A DNA stretch of 64,000 bases. Source: Candolleomyces eurysporus (Eukaryota > Basidiomycota > Agaricomycetes > Agaricales > Psathyrellaceae). Within the stretch, counting starts at the first letter, position 1; every line of letters starts with the position of its first letter. The DNA lies in assembly GCA_027579435.1 (NCBI GenBank), contig JANBPK010000856.1, positions 62,001 through 126,000 of the forward strand. Reading direction: 5' to 3'. A program made the position numbers and the translations under genes. The notes under the pieces were generated by a model. It did no database searches. It was not told where the DNA came from and worked only from the letters and a program-made list of their open reading frames with translations. Below are positions 29,848 through 41,870 of this stretch, piece after piece.

Positions 29848-32800
29848 TTAGTACTCCGACAAATGAATGACTTTGCCTACATCGCGCGAAAGCGAAGAGA
29901 AAAGAGGAAAAAATGGATATCAGTATCGAAATATCGTTTCGGAACAAGTAGGCATCCACGTACCGATATCAGAGAACGGCGACCTCTTCTTCCTCGCAAG
30001 CATGTCGACTTCTCCACTATCAAAGAACGAATAACCAGCTGCATAAAATCCAAAAACGGGTCAGCAACCATCACGAAGCAATAGAAGAGAGAGACCCGAA
30101 GGTCCACAATAGCGTAAAATGGACGGTCGAATAATGACAACGACAAGGAGGAAAAGAAGGAAAGAAGAAGACCACTCACGCATAGGAACCGCCTCTTCCT
30201 CCGACTCCGACGAATCCGAAGTAGCTCCGTGAATAGGCCGGCCCGTCTTGCTATCCCTCAAAATACCCAAATGGTCCACGAAGGGAGCTGGTCTCTGGTT
30301 CGCGGACCTATGCAGGTGGACCAAGATTCTCTGGATCTCGAGAAGGTAGCTTTGAAGTGTATCGAGGTATCGCCGAGTTTGAAGGTGCTTGGAGGAGGCA
30401 CAGCTGTTGAGTAGAGTAAAGGAGGGTAGAGTCAGTTGGACATTCGCCAAAGTGGATGATAAGGGAGGGAGGGAAAGGATGAGAAGAAAAGGGAACGCAA
30501 ACGTACATCGAAATCCCGTCTTCCTTGATGATATACCCGATCCCATACCCATCCGCCGCAACAGGTCCGAACCCGAACAACCTCAACGCAGGGTTCCCGC
30601 AATTCGACGTAGAGATAATCGAAGTGCTCAACGTCGACCACCCAGGATCAGTAAAGATCGCAGGCAGCTTGTTTGGTGCTGCGGGTCTCGGAGCAGGGTC
30701 TTCAGGTGAAGGGTTGAGGTCACCATTGAGCTCACGTTGGAGGAGACAGTAGAGGGCATAAAGGTGTCGGTCTTGACCCAACCCTTGACTGCACTCCCTG
30801 GTCAACTTGACGTGCCTCTCGCATGCTCTCTTGAGCGCTGCGACTTTCTGCGATGGTGTGGCATCCGAATAGAACGTCTATTAGAAGAATGAAAACAACG
30901 TCAGTCAGAGGCCCAGCGCAAGAGACAGAAGTAGACACCGTCGTCCAACAAATTCAACTCACCTTGGTAAAGTCAACACTCTCGGGCTGCGTACTCCTAA
31001 TCGCCTCCGTCCGTCCATGCAAGAAAGCCTTGGTCATCGCCGGCTCATAAACACACTCAATCCTTCCATACAGCCCAAAATACGCAGCCTGGAACGCCAT
31101 CTGCACAAATGCATCGGGGCTAAACCCATGACTCGTAATAAAGTTCTTCCCGTAACCCTTGAATTCCAGAGCCTGGCAGTCGTTTTGGCAAATAAGGTCG
31201 CTGAGACGGGTTTCTGCGAACCGGACACCTGCGCGAAGTTCGGGAATGAGCCTCCATTCAAGCTTTTTGGGCGTGGTGTCGATGAAGTCGTGGATCTTGG
31301 CTGGATTCAGGCGGTCAGTGTACCGTTGGTAGCAAAGGGAATGGAAACGAATGGGGAGAGAGAAGGGGATACTGACTGGCTGAACCGTTCGTAGATCCGC
31401 GTGGTGGTTTGTACGCCTTGGCAGATGGAGATAGTTTGGCTTGGAAGAGTGTTGGAGCGGTGGGGTTGATGGAGCGCGCCATGAGCATGAGACCATCAGT
31501 AAAGATGTCCGCTGCGTATCTAGAGCAATATTGTCAGCAGATTATTCAAATGCTCGAATGAACTATATACCTCAAGACGGTATGACCATCAACACCAGTA
31601 TGTTCAAAGTTGATCCCGGCAGCACCGTCCGCGCAAACGATGATTTGGAGCTGCAAGAAGTCGGTTGAGCAACTACATCTATTCCCAGGAAAGATGGTCG
31701 TCTGCTTACCTTGTCATACCACCTATTGGTGCACGTCCCCACCTGCTCACCGCCCTCCAACCTGTACGTTCCGCAAAGGAAGTTGCTGCACAAATCAGCG
31801 AGGTTCTCAGGAGCCGCATCGTCCAAGCAAACAATAAACAGAGCCCTGTCCACGATATCGAGACAGGCCTTGTTGTTCTTGTCCTTCACGAGAATCTCCC
31901 TGAGATGCCACCAGTTCTGGCGCTTCTCTGTCGTCAAGACGCCAATAGAGTTCCGCGCGACTTGGGTAATGTCGAGTGTGTCGGCATCAGAGACGATAGC
32001 GGCGAGGTTGCGTTGGATTTCACGTTCGGTGAGGAGAGGTCGGTTCTCGTCATCGAAAACGTCGAACCAATCTTCACATATATGAAGGAAAATGAGTAAG
32101 GCCAGTTGGAGGTGCAGACGAAGAGAGTGAGCAGCTTACAGAATTGGCCTCGCCGGAGGATAACGATATGTCTCGATTCCGGATGGGCGTCCATCTTGCA
32201 ACCCCTCTACAAAGCATCAATCAGTCAGGCCCAAAGCAGGATACCGAGCCAATGTAACTCACGCTAGTGGGCATCCTGGCCGTCCCGAATAGCCTATGGT
32301 ATTGATCCATGCACAGCGGGGTCCCCCTGACCGAATCAGGTTCCAAGAGGCCTGCGTGCAGGTCATGGATGAATCCGAGAGAGGAAATGATGAGAGCAGC
32401 GGCTCTGGGGAGTTGGGTGCCACGACTGGGTGTGGGGTCGTTCCTGCAGCATTGTCAGCCACACACCCTCTCGAGACACTGACAGGAGACCCACTCGAGG
32501 ACGAAGAAGGGGTTCAGAGCCAGTACGACCGGGTCGCTGTGCGAGAGGTACGATTCGTACCAGAACTCTTCGATGTAGCTATAGGCGGATAAGGGCCGCC
32601 GATCAGAGACGATAATGAACAGAACCACTTCCAGACGTACCTGTCCTTGGTCTCAGCCCACTCCACCAGCTCCTGCTGTATCCTGGGCCCATCGTGCTCC
32701 AGAAAGTCTTGCACGGCTCGCTTCGTCTCTTCATGCTCATAATCATCTTGCAGGGCCTCCAAAGCCTTCAAGTACCTCTTGCATGTATCCTCGAGCGGTG

Positions 32801-32924
32801 GGATCGGGAGATGGGGGAGCTTGTCCTGGAATGCAAACGTCTTTCCTGGAGGCTTGCTAGGTGCAGACACCGCCGTCGCCAGGGTAGGGGTAGCCTGGCT
32901 GCTCTCAGCAATCAAGCCAGGCAT
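29848..32924 (-). CDS. Carnitine O-acetyltransferase
   Basis: Twelve exons: 32641-32924, 32495-32578, 32263-32443, 32140-32206, 31710-32071, 31571-31650, 31377-31519, 30963-31300, 30507-30877, 30180-30403, 29964-30038, 29848-29876; 745 residues. Blocks in order: LPHLPIPPLEDTCKRYL, SYIEEFWYESYL, ALNPFFVLENDPTP, GTPLCMDQYHRLFGTARMP, RGQFYWFDV, then the catalytic block NFEHTGVDGHTVLR with the general-base His at residue 343. ETRLSDLICQND, GYGKNFITSHGFSPDA, VYEPAMTKAFLHGRTE and a C-terminal carnitine-site region follow. It transfers acetyl between CoA and carnitine, moving acetyl units between compartments during growth on acetate, ethanol or fatty acids. The last residues (HLSEY) are not a peroxisomal PTS1. 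An in-frame ATG at 32996 would add 24 residues. Confidence 0.9.
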
Positions 32925-33628
32925 GGTATCACCGTCGACAATGTGCGAGGAAGAGGGGTCACAGAGTCGGGTAAGGAAGGAAAAGGGAGAACACATCCGA
33001 ACGTCAACGAAGCGATAAGTGAATTTATACTACGGATTTACTGACTTATCTGAGGGGGTTCCCATCGCTGAGTGATGAGAGGAGAAGGGGAGACGCAATC
33101 CGGAGCTCCTCACCACCCAAAGTGGGGTGGCCCAAAACGATCCGGGCGGAGAATGCGGGGAAAAGGTGCCGATGACGACGTCCAAGTCCACGTCTCTACC
33201 TTTTGGCGGAGACTTTAAGCGGAATCCGCCAGCTCGACCATATGGTCCTTCTCTCGCTGCCTGTTGCACGGAAGGACCTTGATTTGGAACTCAGAGACAG
33301 TCAAGCCTTGTCATGGTCCTTTATGGTGACTCTGGCACGGCAGGGAGATGCTGTAGAGCTTACTTGTCGTCGTTCGTGGTGGGCAGTGTGGGGAGAAGGG
33401 CCAGAACGTTGAGCCTGATGGTGCCGAAAGCGGGGAACTGCACCCGCGTCATCGTCTACCCCGCTTCCGCTCACGCGACACCGCAGCCAATGTGATCACA
33501 AAGATAACGAGCGATGCATCACGGATCCACATTCCTCATTCATACTGATTACAATCCAGAGTAGAATAAAATAGAAGCCCAAAGAGAAAAATCCATCGAG
33601 AACTTGGGCCTGGACACTACGTTACAGT
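32925..33628. other. Promoter region of the carnitine acetyltransferase gene
   Basis: No gene is seen; it lies between the WSC gene's stop and the carnitine acetyltransferase start, both on the minus strand. Confidence 0.5.
33430..33464. promoter_or_regulatory. Two inverted CreA/Mig1-like sites
   Basis: GCGGGG at 33430-33435 and CCCCGC at 33459-33464 both fit the fungal carbon-catabolite repressor consensus SYGGRG, in opposite orientations, about 500 bases upstream of the carnitine acetyltransferase start. Genes for acetate and fatty-acid use are commonly under this repressor. Six-base sites occur by chance, so this is weak. Confidence 0.3.
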
Positions 33629-35448
33629 CTACTCCGTAACAATCTTCACATCAACCTCCGCACACTCCTCCAAAGAATAATGAGGATGATTAGCCCTGGG
33701 CTTATATACCAAATCCACCCTCGCGTTCGCAGAGTTGTTCGTGCACAACGCAAACGAATCCGTAACACCTCCGAATGCAAGACGGGACGGGCTACCTTCC
33801 GGATCAGTCTCATCCGTCTGTTCAAAAAGGGTCGCAATACAGATGTCAGTCAACGTCAATCGAAAACGTGGACGAGGGAGATATGTCCGAAATGGTAGGT
33901 ACTCACCACAGAGCAGAAGGCTTGGAATCCGGGGAAGGCAGGAACAGACGCCACAAATGCCGGCGATTCACCAGCACGAGGACGCGTGGACGACATGATC
34001 TGGGTGCCAACAACTTGCGAATGCGGGAAGATGACGCTGTTCTGCATGGACAGGGCTGGCCATTCAGAGCAGCAGTTCGCGCAAGCCTACATCGCGCAGG
34101 TAAGTAAGGATCAGTGACGATGCTAACGAACGTGTATAGGGGCAGATACTCACGGAGAAGACCGTCCAAACGACGTTGCTAGCCATCTCAACAGCCACAA
34201 CTTTCAAATTCACGGAGGTAGGCCCCTCTTCTGCTGGTTCCTTATATTCCGCAACAAGAGTGAAGTTTGCAACACTGGGCTGCTCGCAGACTGTGGGAGG
34301 GGGCTCGGCAGATGGTGTAAATGCGTACACCGAAATCCTATTCGCATTTCCGCAGAACTGCGAATGATCAGCAGTGCAGACACCACGGCAGGCTGTATCA
34401 TCGACTTGTTCAGCTGCTTCGCCAAGAGCCTGGCCACACCCTACAGGATAGATATCACACTGAGTGAGAAACAAACCGGGCATGGATGAAATAGAGGATG
34501 TGGGACGTACAACACTCATTCCTGTTCTCAACGCCGGACAGAGGGAAGGGTCCAGCAGAGCTAGCGCTGCAAGCTGCCGTGCAAGACTCGACAGTCGCAC
34601 CACCAGGAATGTTAATCCCAAAGGAAAGAGTCCTTCCAGCAGCGGCATCACTGTAGAGGGCCAGTCATATAATCAGTACGGCGCGACGACAAGTAGAAGA
34701 GGAAACCGAGTCTCACGTGTAACACCCGTTGTAATTCCAAACACCGTTATCGACTTCCAAGGCCTGAACGGTTTCAGGAGCAGGACGAGTACTATCGAAG
34801 ATGTTGAGACGGCTTGGACCACCGCAGGTCTGTTCGGCGTCTCCATTACACGTCATAGCGCATTCCGTATCATCGACTTGGGCTCCGGGTAGTTGAATGA
34901 CAGAGTCGCAGTCTAGATTCGAAGAAGCGTTCGTGAGTAGACTGTCAATGAAGAATAACGAAACGAAAACGTACAGCATTCCTAAAAGAAAAAGAACCAT
35001 CCGGTATTAGGTATTAGCGTGTCTGCCCACCGTACCAATCAGGATATATCGATGCAACTTACACCTATGATGAGAAGAAAAAGTCAATCAGTACTCTATC
35101 AAACTATTGCGGTATCAGAAAGAATGGAAACCACTACTCACTCCCAAATTCGAGCCCAGCATACTTGTAATCGGCAGCATCACAAGTTGCAATGCACCTC
35201 TCGATGGTCATCGCAGCATGCACAGAAACCAGCGCGCCCAACGTCCTGGGCGCAGCGGTATCGCTGAAACAACCCAAGGCAGTCCAGCCTTCGGGCAGTT
35301 CATGGGCCGGCGGCGCAGGGCCGGGCTCGGGCTCATCCTGCGCGAACGCGGTGAAGCTCGAGTTGAAGTGGTTGAACACAGAGAGCAGGAGCAGCGTCTT
35401 GAAGGCTGCAGATGCCGAAAGTTTGAAGAGAGAGGAAGAGGAAGGCAT
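33629..35448 (-). CDS. Secreted protein with two WSC domains
   Basis: Eight exons: 35142-35448, 35063-35064, 34975-34981, 34717-34912, 34511-34650, 34154-34440, 33907-34086, 33629-33817; 435 residues. Residues 1-36 form a signal peptide (AAFKTLLLLSVFNHFNSSFTAFA). WSC domain 1 reads GWTALGCFSDT, TIERCIATCDAADYKYAGLEFG, ECYC, AMTCNGDAEQTCGG. Domain 2 reads NGCYTD, VESCTAACS, NECWCGQAL, GVCTADHSQFCG. WSC domains are Cys-rich carbohydrate-binding modules on secreted enzymes and wall sensors; no transmembrane segment follows, so this one is probably secreted. The C-terminal 150 residues are unassigned and hold a CANCCSEW motif. Exons 2 (2 bases) and 3 (7 bases) are required to keep the ECYC frame. 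Confidence 0.85.
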
Positions 35449-37332
35449 AGCGGCGATGAAACAACAAGGAGGAAGAGGAGGAGTAGAGAAAAGCAAGCTA
35501 ACTCGCTTAGCCTTTCATCTCCCCCATTCTTGGGTATTTATACGCGACTGGGCATCATCTATCTATTCTTGAGAGTAAAAGACGCGTCGAAAAGAGACAA
35601 AAGAAGGGTGAGACTGTGAGAGTAGGAGAGAAACGCGATTTCGCGAAGAACCCACGCGCCGCCGTCCAACAAGCGAACCCATCCTTGTTTCGACTTGGAC
35701 GCGATTGATAATTGATCATAGATCATCAGAAACCCGTCCAGTATGTAGAAATGTTCGGTGTGAAGTCGCCTAAAGAAGTCAAGAAGTGTCGGGTCTGTCT
35801 GTTTGGATGTTTGGACTGCCGACACCCCATAACTTCTCCGACGCGTCGAGAATCCCATGTCGTTCAAAACTGGAGAAGGGCTTGTGGCCAAGCAGGGGTG
35901 AGATGAGACACGGAAGACAAAGGAAGGAAGGAAGAAAGACTCCGAGTACCGAGTACTGAGGGAAAGAATGAAAGAAAAATGGCGCACGAAGCCACAAAAG
36001 CGAACACCGAACTGTGTTGTGATCGCTCGAACGGTGCAGTCAGTGGGGCAAAGAATCATGCAGAGTCAACCCCATTGGCTGTTCTGCGATTCCTCGGCGT
36101 GGCTTTCCGCCTTCGCAGAGGATTGGCCGTGGGGTGGGACTGACAGCTTTAGGCGACGGCACCTTGAGTGGTGATAGTCGGACGAGCACCAAGACACTTC
36201 CCAAAGTAAGCGATCCAGAGCACGTTCCTTGATTCTTATCAAGGCGGCCTGAGGGCATAGATGGCGGGAACATGAACCGGTGGGAGGCACAAACCACCGA
36301 CTCCGTTCTCGTGCTTCTTAGAAACGTCTTCTTGTACCTGGTACAATTAACCTGTGAAATTTGTACAAAGGTTAATCACGCTGCGAAGGCAGAGGGTTCG
36401 GTTAGAGCAGTGTGTTCTCTACCAGTATTCCTTCGTGTTCGCGTACAATCTGAGGTCCGCTCCTACCCCGCCGAATTCGAGGAGGCTAGATGATCATAGG
36501 GCGGTCAATCAGCTCGCTGAAGCTGCTTTCGTTGATCCAACCGTCCAATAGCGTGTATCACGGACAAGGGAGGCTTCAGATATCAGAAATTTTGAATTTG
36601 ACATGGGTTCGAGCTGCGATTAGGTGGAGGAAGACGAAGAAGAGATCTGAAGGAGCTGTCAGAATTTGCCTCACGCGTTATTTTGCCTTGTTTGGCTGTG
36701 GCAGGCTCTGGACGCGCTCGCTCGCCACGCCATTGTCTCTTTCCCATCCTATCTTCCGAGTACTACCCAGGACTTATGATCTTCGATAAACAATGCCCAC
36801 AGCTCGCACGAAATCGTAAACGAAAATCAAGTTTTCGATTCTCTCATCATCAGCGTTCCTCAAAATTGTGGGGTTGATTTTGACAGCCTCGATGAATATC
36901 AAAGAAGCAGGAGGCGAACGTCCAGAAATCACGCCGAAGAGGCTCTACTCGGTGTACCTATGTATGAAATCTCGGAACAGTTAGCGCTGTCGAGCTGTGA
37001 TGCTCATTGACAATTGGAGGGAATCCGGACAGTTCAGCGGGGCCGACACGTAAAGGAAGGAAGACAAACACCCGGGGGCCCAGAGTCGCACCAGACTGGC
37101 CTCCGAAGGTTGACGGAAACCGGGAATGAATGCTTCAAGTGATGGTCTCTCTCTCAATTGTATCAGCGACACTAACAATGTGTGTTTGTTCCTCAGATTC
37201 GTGACCGAAATGGTCCATGCTTGTGGGCCATTCGCCACACTGGGAGCTTTTGACCCGTGGCTGGCCATGGGTGTGCTTTTAAGTAGGGGTTTGTCTCCTT
37301 ACCGCCAGCTTTCGTTTAATACTCAGGCTCTC
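35449..37332. other. Long intergenic stretch
   Basis: 1.9 kb between divergent genes. Frames here are short and unlike any family I know. The first 600 bases are the WSC promoter side; the last 200 precede the F-box start at 37333. Confidence 0.5.
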
Positions 37333-39041
37333 ATGGAAAATCCACCGGTTTTTGATGTCGATTCACCCTGTAAGTTTTTCGTAGGGGCAATACTCCGCAC
37401 CTAATCGACCCGTCTTGACGATCTCATCTAGTGCCTTTGCGGCCCACCGAGGAGCAGCGAACTTTGTTCCGGCGATACCAGCAAAATATGAAGGTTCTAG
37501 ACGAAATCAAGGCTCGCGTCTTGCATGAGCTTGACAACGTCGAACGTGCTATTGCAAAGACTCGACAAGAGTTCGGCGATTTATTCAACTCACGGTCGAT
37601 TCTCAGGAAACTACCAGACGACATCTACGTCACCATATTTCTGATGGCCCAAGAAGCAGATAGGGAGACCGCAATGCCACCAAAATTGACTACAGAAATC
37701 GCCTTATCGCACGTGTGCAAGCAATGGAGAATACTTGCACTCTCGATGCCCTGGCTATGGACCGATTTCCGCTACGACGGTGACAGATATCCGTCCTTGC
37801 CAATCGACCGCCTGAAAGCGTATATTGCACGCTCCCAACAATTACCACTGGCCCTCCGGTTCCACTTCAAGTGCGTCGACACGGCAGAGGCACGCGAAAT
37901 CTGGAAGAAAGGGTACGAACAGCTCTGCGTAATTCTTCCCCAGGTTCTGCACCGCTGCCAAAGTCTCTATATCTTTCGCGATCAAAATTCTGGCCCTATC
38001 GACAGCCTTCTTCATAGTTTAAGAGAGTTCCCCGCACCCATTCTCGAATCTCTATGTTTGTTTCCCAACACAGTTCGCAGTTCTACCCCAACCTTAGCCG
38101 GATGGAATCCCACTCTCTTCCGATCTGAAGCTCCGGCTTTGAAGTATGTTAGGTTCGACGAAACATGCCTGGTAAACTTTCGACCACCTCTCACTTCGGT
38201 CGTTCACCTGTCCTTGGAACGGCCTTCACCTGGAATTGGGGATTGCGCCACATTGGGTTTCTCGGCGTTCGTTTCCCTCCTCACCCTGCCATCACTGGAA
38301 ACCTTTTCAATCCACGGGTTTCATCGATTCGAAAAACGGCCGTCGGGTGTGCTACCGATGATTGGCGCAAAATCCTTGAAGCATCTACGTTTTAGAGGTA
38401 CAGGTGACGCGCCGGATAGTTCGGATATGGTGGAGTATCTGCTATCGCGCGTGTCCGCCCCCAGCCTCGAGAGTCTTGCTTTTCGTTCCGTCTCCCTGTC
38501 ACGTCTGGAGCATTTCCCGGCTCCCAAAGCAAGGGAAGCTTGCTACTTCCCGTCGCTTTGTGTCATTCATTTGGCCGATTGCATCCTTCCGGAAAGAGAC
38601 GATCTGGAGCAAGATAATGAAGCATTATGTTTCCAGCATTTTGCGAACCTCACCCGGACAGCGAGACGATTCATTATTGAGGAAGAGAAAGAAGAGTCAC
38701 CCATCTACCTAAATACTCCTTCATCTCTCTTCAAACTGGCCTCCTTGGGAAGCGAATTGGGAATGTGGCCGCATCTCGAAGAAATAGAATTGGACGCGAA
38801 CGTCAAGCTTGCCGATCTATGGGATTTGGAAGATGCTTTTCCGACGCTCCGTGCAGTTACCCTGCATCAAAATCGGCTCGACAAGTTGAGGCGCCATCCA
38901 GATTGGGAGCCATTCGAGAGGCTTAAGTTCAAGACAATTGACGATGGGGTGTCATTGGTGAGACCTTGGCCGAATCCCAGGGTTTTCAGACGGATGTACA
39001 TGATGGAAGAGGACTCGTCTTATTCCACCAAATTCGATTAA
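37333..39041 (+). CDS. F-box protein with N-terminal coiled coil
   Basis: Two exons: 37333-37369 (MENPPVFDVDSP plus one base) and 37432-39041, 548 residues. Exon 2 opens LRPTEEQRTLFRRYQQN with a coiled coil to about residue 60, then the F-box (LRKLPDDIYVTIFLMAQEAD, SHVCKQWRILALSMPWLWT). Leucine-rich motifs include LPSLETFSIHGF and LEEIELDANVKL. The C-terminus lacks the WPPGF signature of its neighbours, so it forms a separate subfamily, closest to 17382-18956. The short first exon and phase-1 intron follow the same design as other F-box genes here. Confidence 0.85.
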
Positions 39042-39321
39042 AAGGTGCAAGAGCCTTTTCCTTTGCTTGTAGAACAGCATTTATATATTTCTCAATTGAC
39101 GTACAGCCTCTCATCTACTTCAATTCGTGTGATAGTGGCAAGTGACTGACCATATATCCAACTATCTGCAAATGAGCAGTAGAAAAAACGTGTATGCTGC
39201 CCAGCTGAAAGGTAGACGCCATGGGGTAATTACTCTGATAGCCGGGTGTTTGAGCTGTCATTTTGGTCATTTAAGTGCTTCTTTCTTTACTTCACCTCAC
39301 TCTCAGGATCACGGCGCAGTC

Positions 39322-40956
39322 ATGGCATCCGACACTATAGTTAGTGACTCTAGGCTCCCTGCGGGTACGGGTAACTGCTACTCTGTTGACCTGTCGTCAT
39401 GCTAATCGATCTCGTTTTACAGCACGATCGAACTTCACAGATGAAGAATGGGCTTCACTGCAAAGCTATCAAGAACGCAAGACTAAGTTACTGGAGCAGC
39501 TCAGGAGACTCGAGGGCGAAATTCTCGACGTTCAGGGCCAGTACGACGAGCTGTACAACTCGAAATCGGATTTGATGAAGCTTCCAAACGAGATCCTCTC
39601 TGAGATCTCCCAGGTAGCCCAACGGGATCATCGGATCGACGGCGTAATACCACTGAACCCTCTAACAGAGGTTGTGCTATCTCACGTCTGCGGACGTTTG
39701 AGAAGAATCGCACTATCGACGCCCTCGCTATGGGGTGCATTCCGTTTCTCAGGCAAGAGCTCGCCTCGGAAGTTTCAGTTGGATAGGTTGCAAGCCTACC
39801 TCGAGAGGTCACAAGAGTATCCTCTGGACCTATGGTTCAATTTGGCGGGGTTCGGGGAACGTAGGAAGGAAGAGCGACTCAATATGCTGCGACTCATTAT
39901 TACGAGACACATGCATCGCTGCCGGGAACTACACATCCATTCCGACACCGCGACCCCACTCGAAAGCCTTCACGTCGATCTTCAATCAGTATCTGTGCCG
40001 GTCTTGGAGGCGTTCTCCATGTGTTCTGATCACACAGGCAAGATAGCCCGGGTCGACCCGCCCCCGCAGCTATGGTCGGAGTATACGCCTAGTATTCTTC
40101 TAGGGGGTGCACCTTCCCTTCGACGTGTGCAACTGGGTGGATGGTGTTTCCCCGAACTCCTCCCGCCGCTTGGCACAGGGATCGTTCATCTGCGTCTGGA
40201 GCGGCGCATCATTCCGGTAGCATTTACCTCGACTTCAACGTGTTTGCCTCAATCGTCGCTTTGCCGTCGTTGGAAACGCTGTCGATCGACAGCATTTTCT
40301 ACACGGCTGAGCAGCCTGATGACACGAGGATTATTGAAGCGAAATCGTTGAAGCATTTTCGTTGTGGAAATTACAGACATCCGCTTGTACCATTCTACTT
40401 TTTCGCCATGGTCAACGCTCCTTCTCTCGAAACCCTGACCATACACTGGAGAGCTCTTGTAACTGGCTTATCTCTTTCCCGAAGCCGCAGATCATACTTT
40501 TACCCGTCGCTTCGATCACTTTATCTCTATAATTTCCCCTCGATGCACGAGAGTCAGAATCATTATTATCCCTCTCTCTTCCTCGATATTATCTCCGTCA
40601 GTCGTAATATCGAGAGCATGACCTTTTCACCTCAGGACGCCTGGCCATACCTTATGAACGCCGTAACATCTCTACATCGCGAAGGGCAAGGTCCGGTTTT
40701 AGAAAACCTCACATTGAACTTCGACTCCCTCGATTCCCAAAGCTATGAGCTCATCCTTTCGACTTGGCCACAGCTCAAAACGCTCCATCTACCTTCGCTG
40801 TGTGCAGAGACGCTTACGAGAGAAGCTCCCGATATTCCCGACCACCTTACCGTGAACAAACTATTGAAGGGGTCTCGTATCCCTGTTCCACTTTGGCCGG
40901 CTGGGTTTGATTGGACGGACGACGGGGACGATATATTCGCAGTGTTCGTTCGATAA
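39322..40956 (+). pseudogene. F-box gene with a one-base deletion
   Basis: Exon 1 is 39322-39370 (49 bases, MASDTIVSDSRLP) and exon 2 is 39423-40956. Coiled coil, F-box (LMKLPNEILSEISQVAQRDH) and leucine-rich blocks match the gene at 27736-29389 closely. After VHLRLERR, at 40207/40208, one base is missing relative to that paralogue; the frame then reads unrelated residues until a stop at about 40349. The other frame continues YLDFNVFASIVALPSLETLS to the normal end DDIFAVFVR. No other disruption is visible, so it is a very young pseudogene, an allele or a sequencing error. Confidence 0.8.
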
Positions 40957-41870
40957 TACGGCGAGGTTGACGTTGAAATCATTTCTCTTCATATGGAGGT
41001 GCTAACGAATCATACGCAGTGTATCATGGAACATTTCGTTTGTTTGGAGGAATGATTGAGTTAGTTTGGGATATAATGGTTTCGAAATATATGCATCGCG
41101 ATAACGAACGTATGCAAGGTTTACGTTTTCAGTACTAGGACGCATCGTGGAATGTACCGCGCGTATTCGCCAAGTCGACTGGCCTGGCTCGTTGCTGTAC
41201 AACGACAAAAGTAATATCGACTCGAGATCGTCCCATTTGTAGGTATAGTAGTCATTAAATAGTGTGGGTAGCGTCTGTGGATCTACTTCGTGCCAGCCTT
41301 TGCTCCTTCTTCGTGCTACCTTGTCGTCGGCCTCGAGCTTGGAAACGATTCGCCTCTGACCGAGAGCACGGAGCATTATTTGGACAAGTATCGACGGCAA
41401 GGAATGTATTCCATTACTTATTGAGCACAGATGGTACGACCCCCGGGTAGAACTGGAGCGGCCCATGTTAGGAATATTATAGCGCAATTTTGATTGCTCT
41501 GTTATACATGTAAACCAGACGATTTGAATGTATATTCTATCGCGAATCTGGCACTGATTTCGCTTCTCATCCTGCCATGTCCTCTGAACCAACCGAGAAA
41601 ACGTTGCTGGACTGTCATTCCAGCGCGCGGTGAGCGATCCCGATAGCTGTTCGATGATTCCTCTCCAGATTCTATACACTCGGCACCGACATTTTACCTG
41701 TTAGGCCACTGGAGACCAGCTGGCAACGATACCAGCGGCGCCCAATATCAGTGAGGAAAAAAGGAGCTTGTGTGCTTGTGCTTGGTAGGGTCGGAGAATG
41801 TTGCGGTTTGATGGCCGGCCGCTTTCTTGAGCTGTGAGATTGAAAATCTTCCATCACTGAGGGTGCATTC
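40957..41870. other. Intergenic, partly duplicated
   Basis: 41330-41400 (TTCGCCTCTGACCGAGAGC, then TTTGGACAAGTATC) resembles 43765-43820 (TTCGCTGTTGACGAAGTGC, then TTTGGACGAGTATC), so the 3' flank was duplicated along with the F-box genes. A 225-codon minus-strand frame (41002-41679) has no recognisable family. Confidence 0.5.

Noticed and set aside
36602..36620. GGGTTCGAGCTG resembling a tRNA B box
   Set aside because: No matching A box at the right distance and no cloverleaf.
41002..41679. 225-codon minus-strand frame
   Set aside because: No recognisable domain, and part of it overlaps 3'-flank DNA duplicated with the F-box genes; more likely chance.
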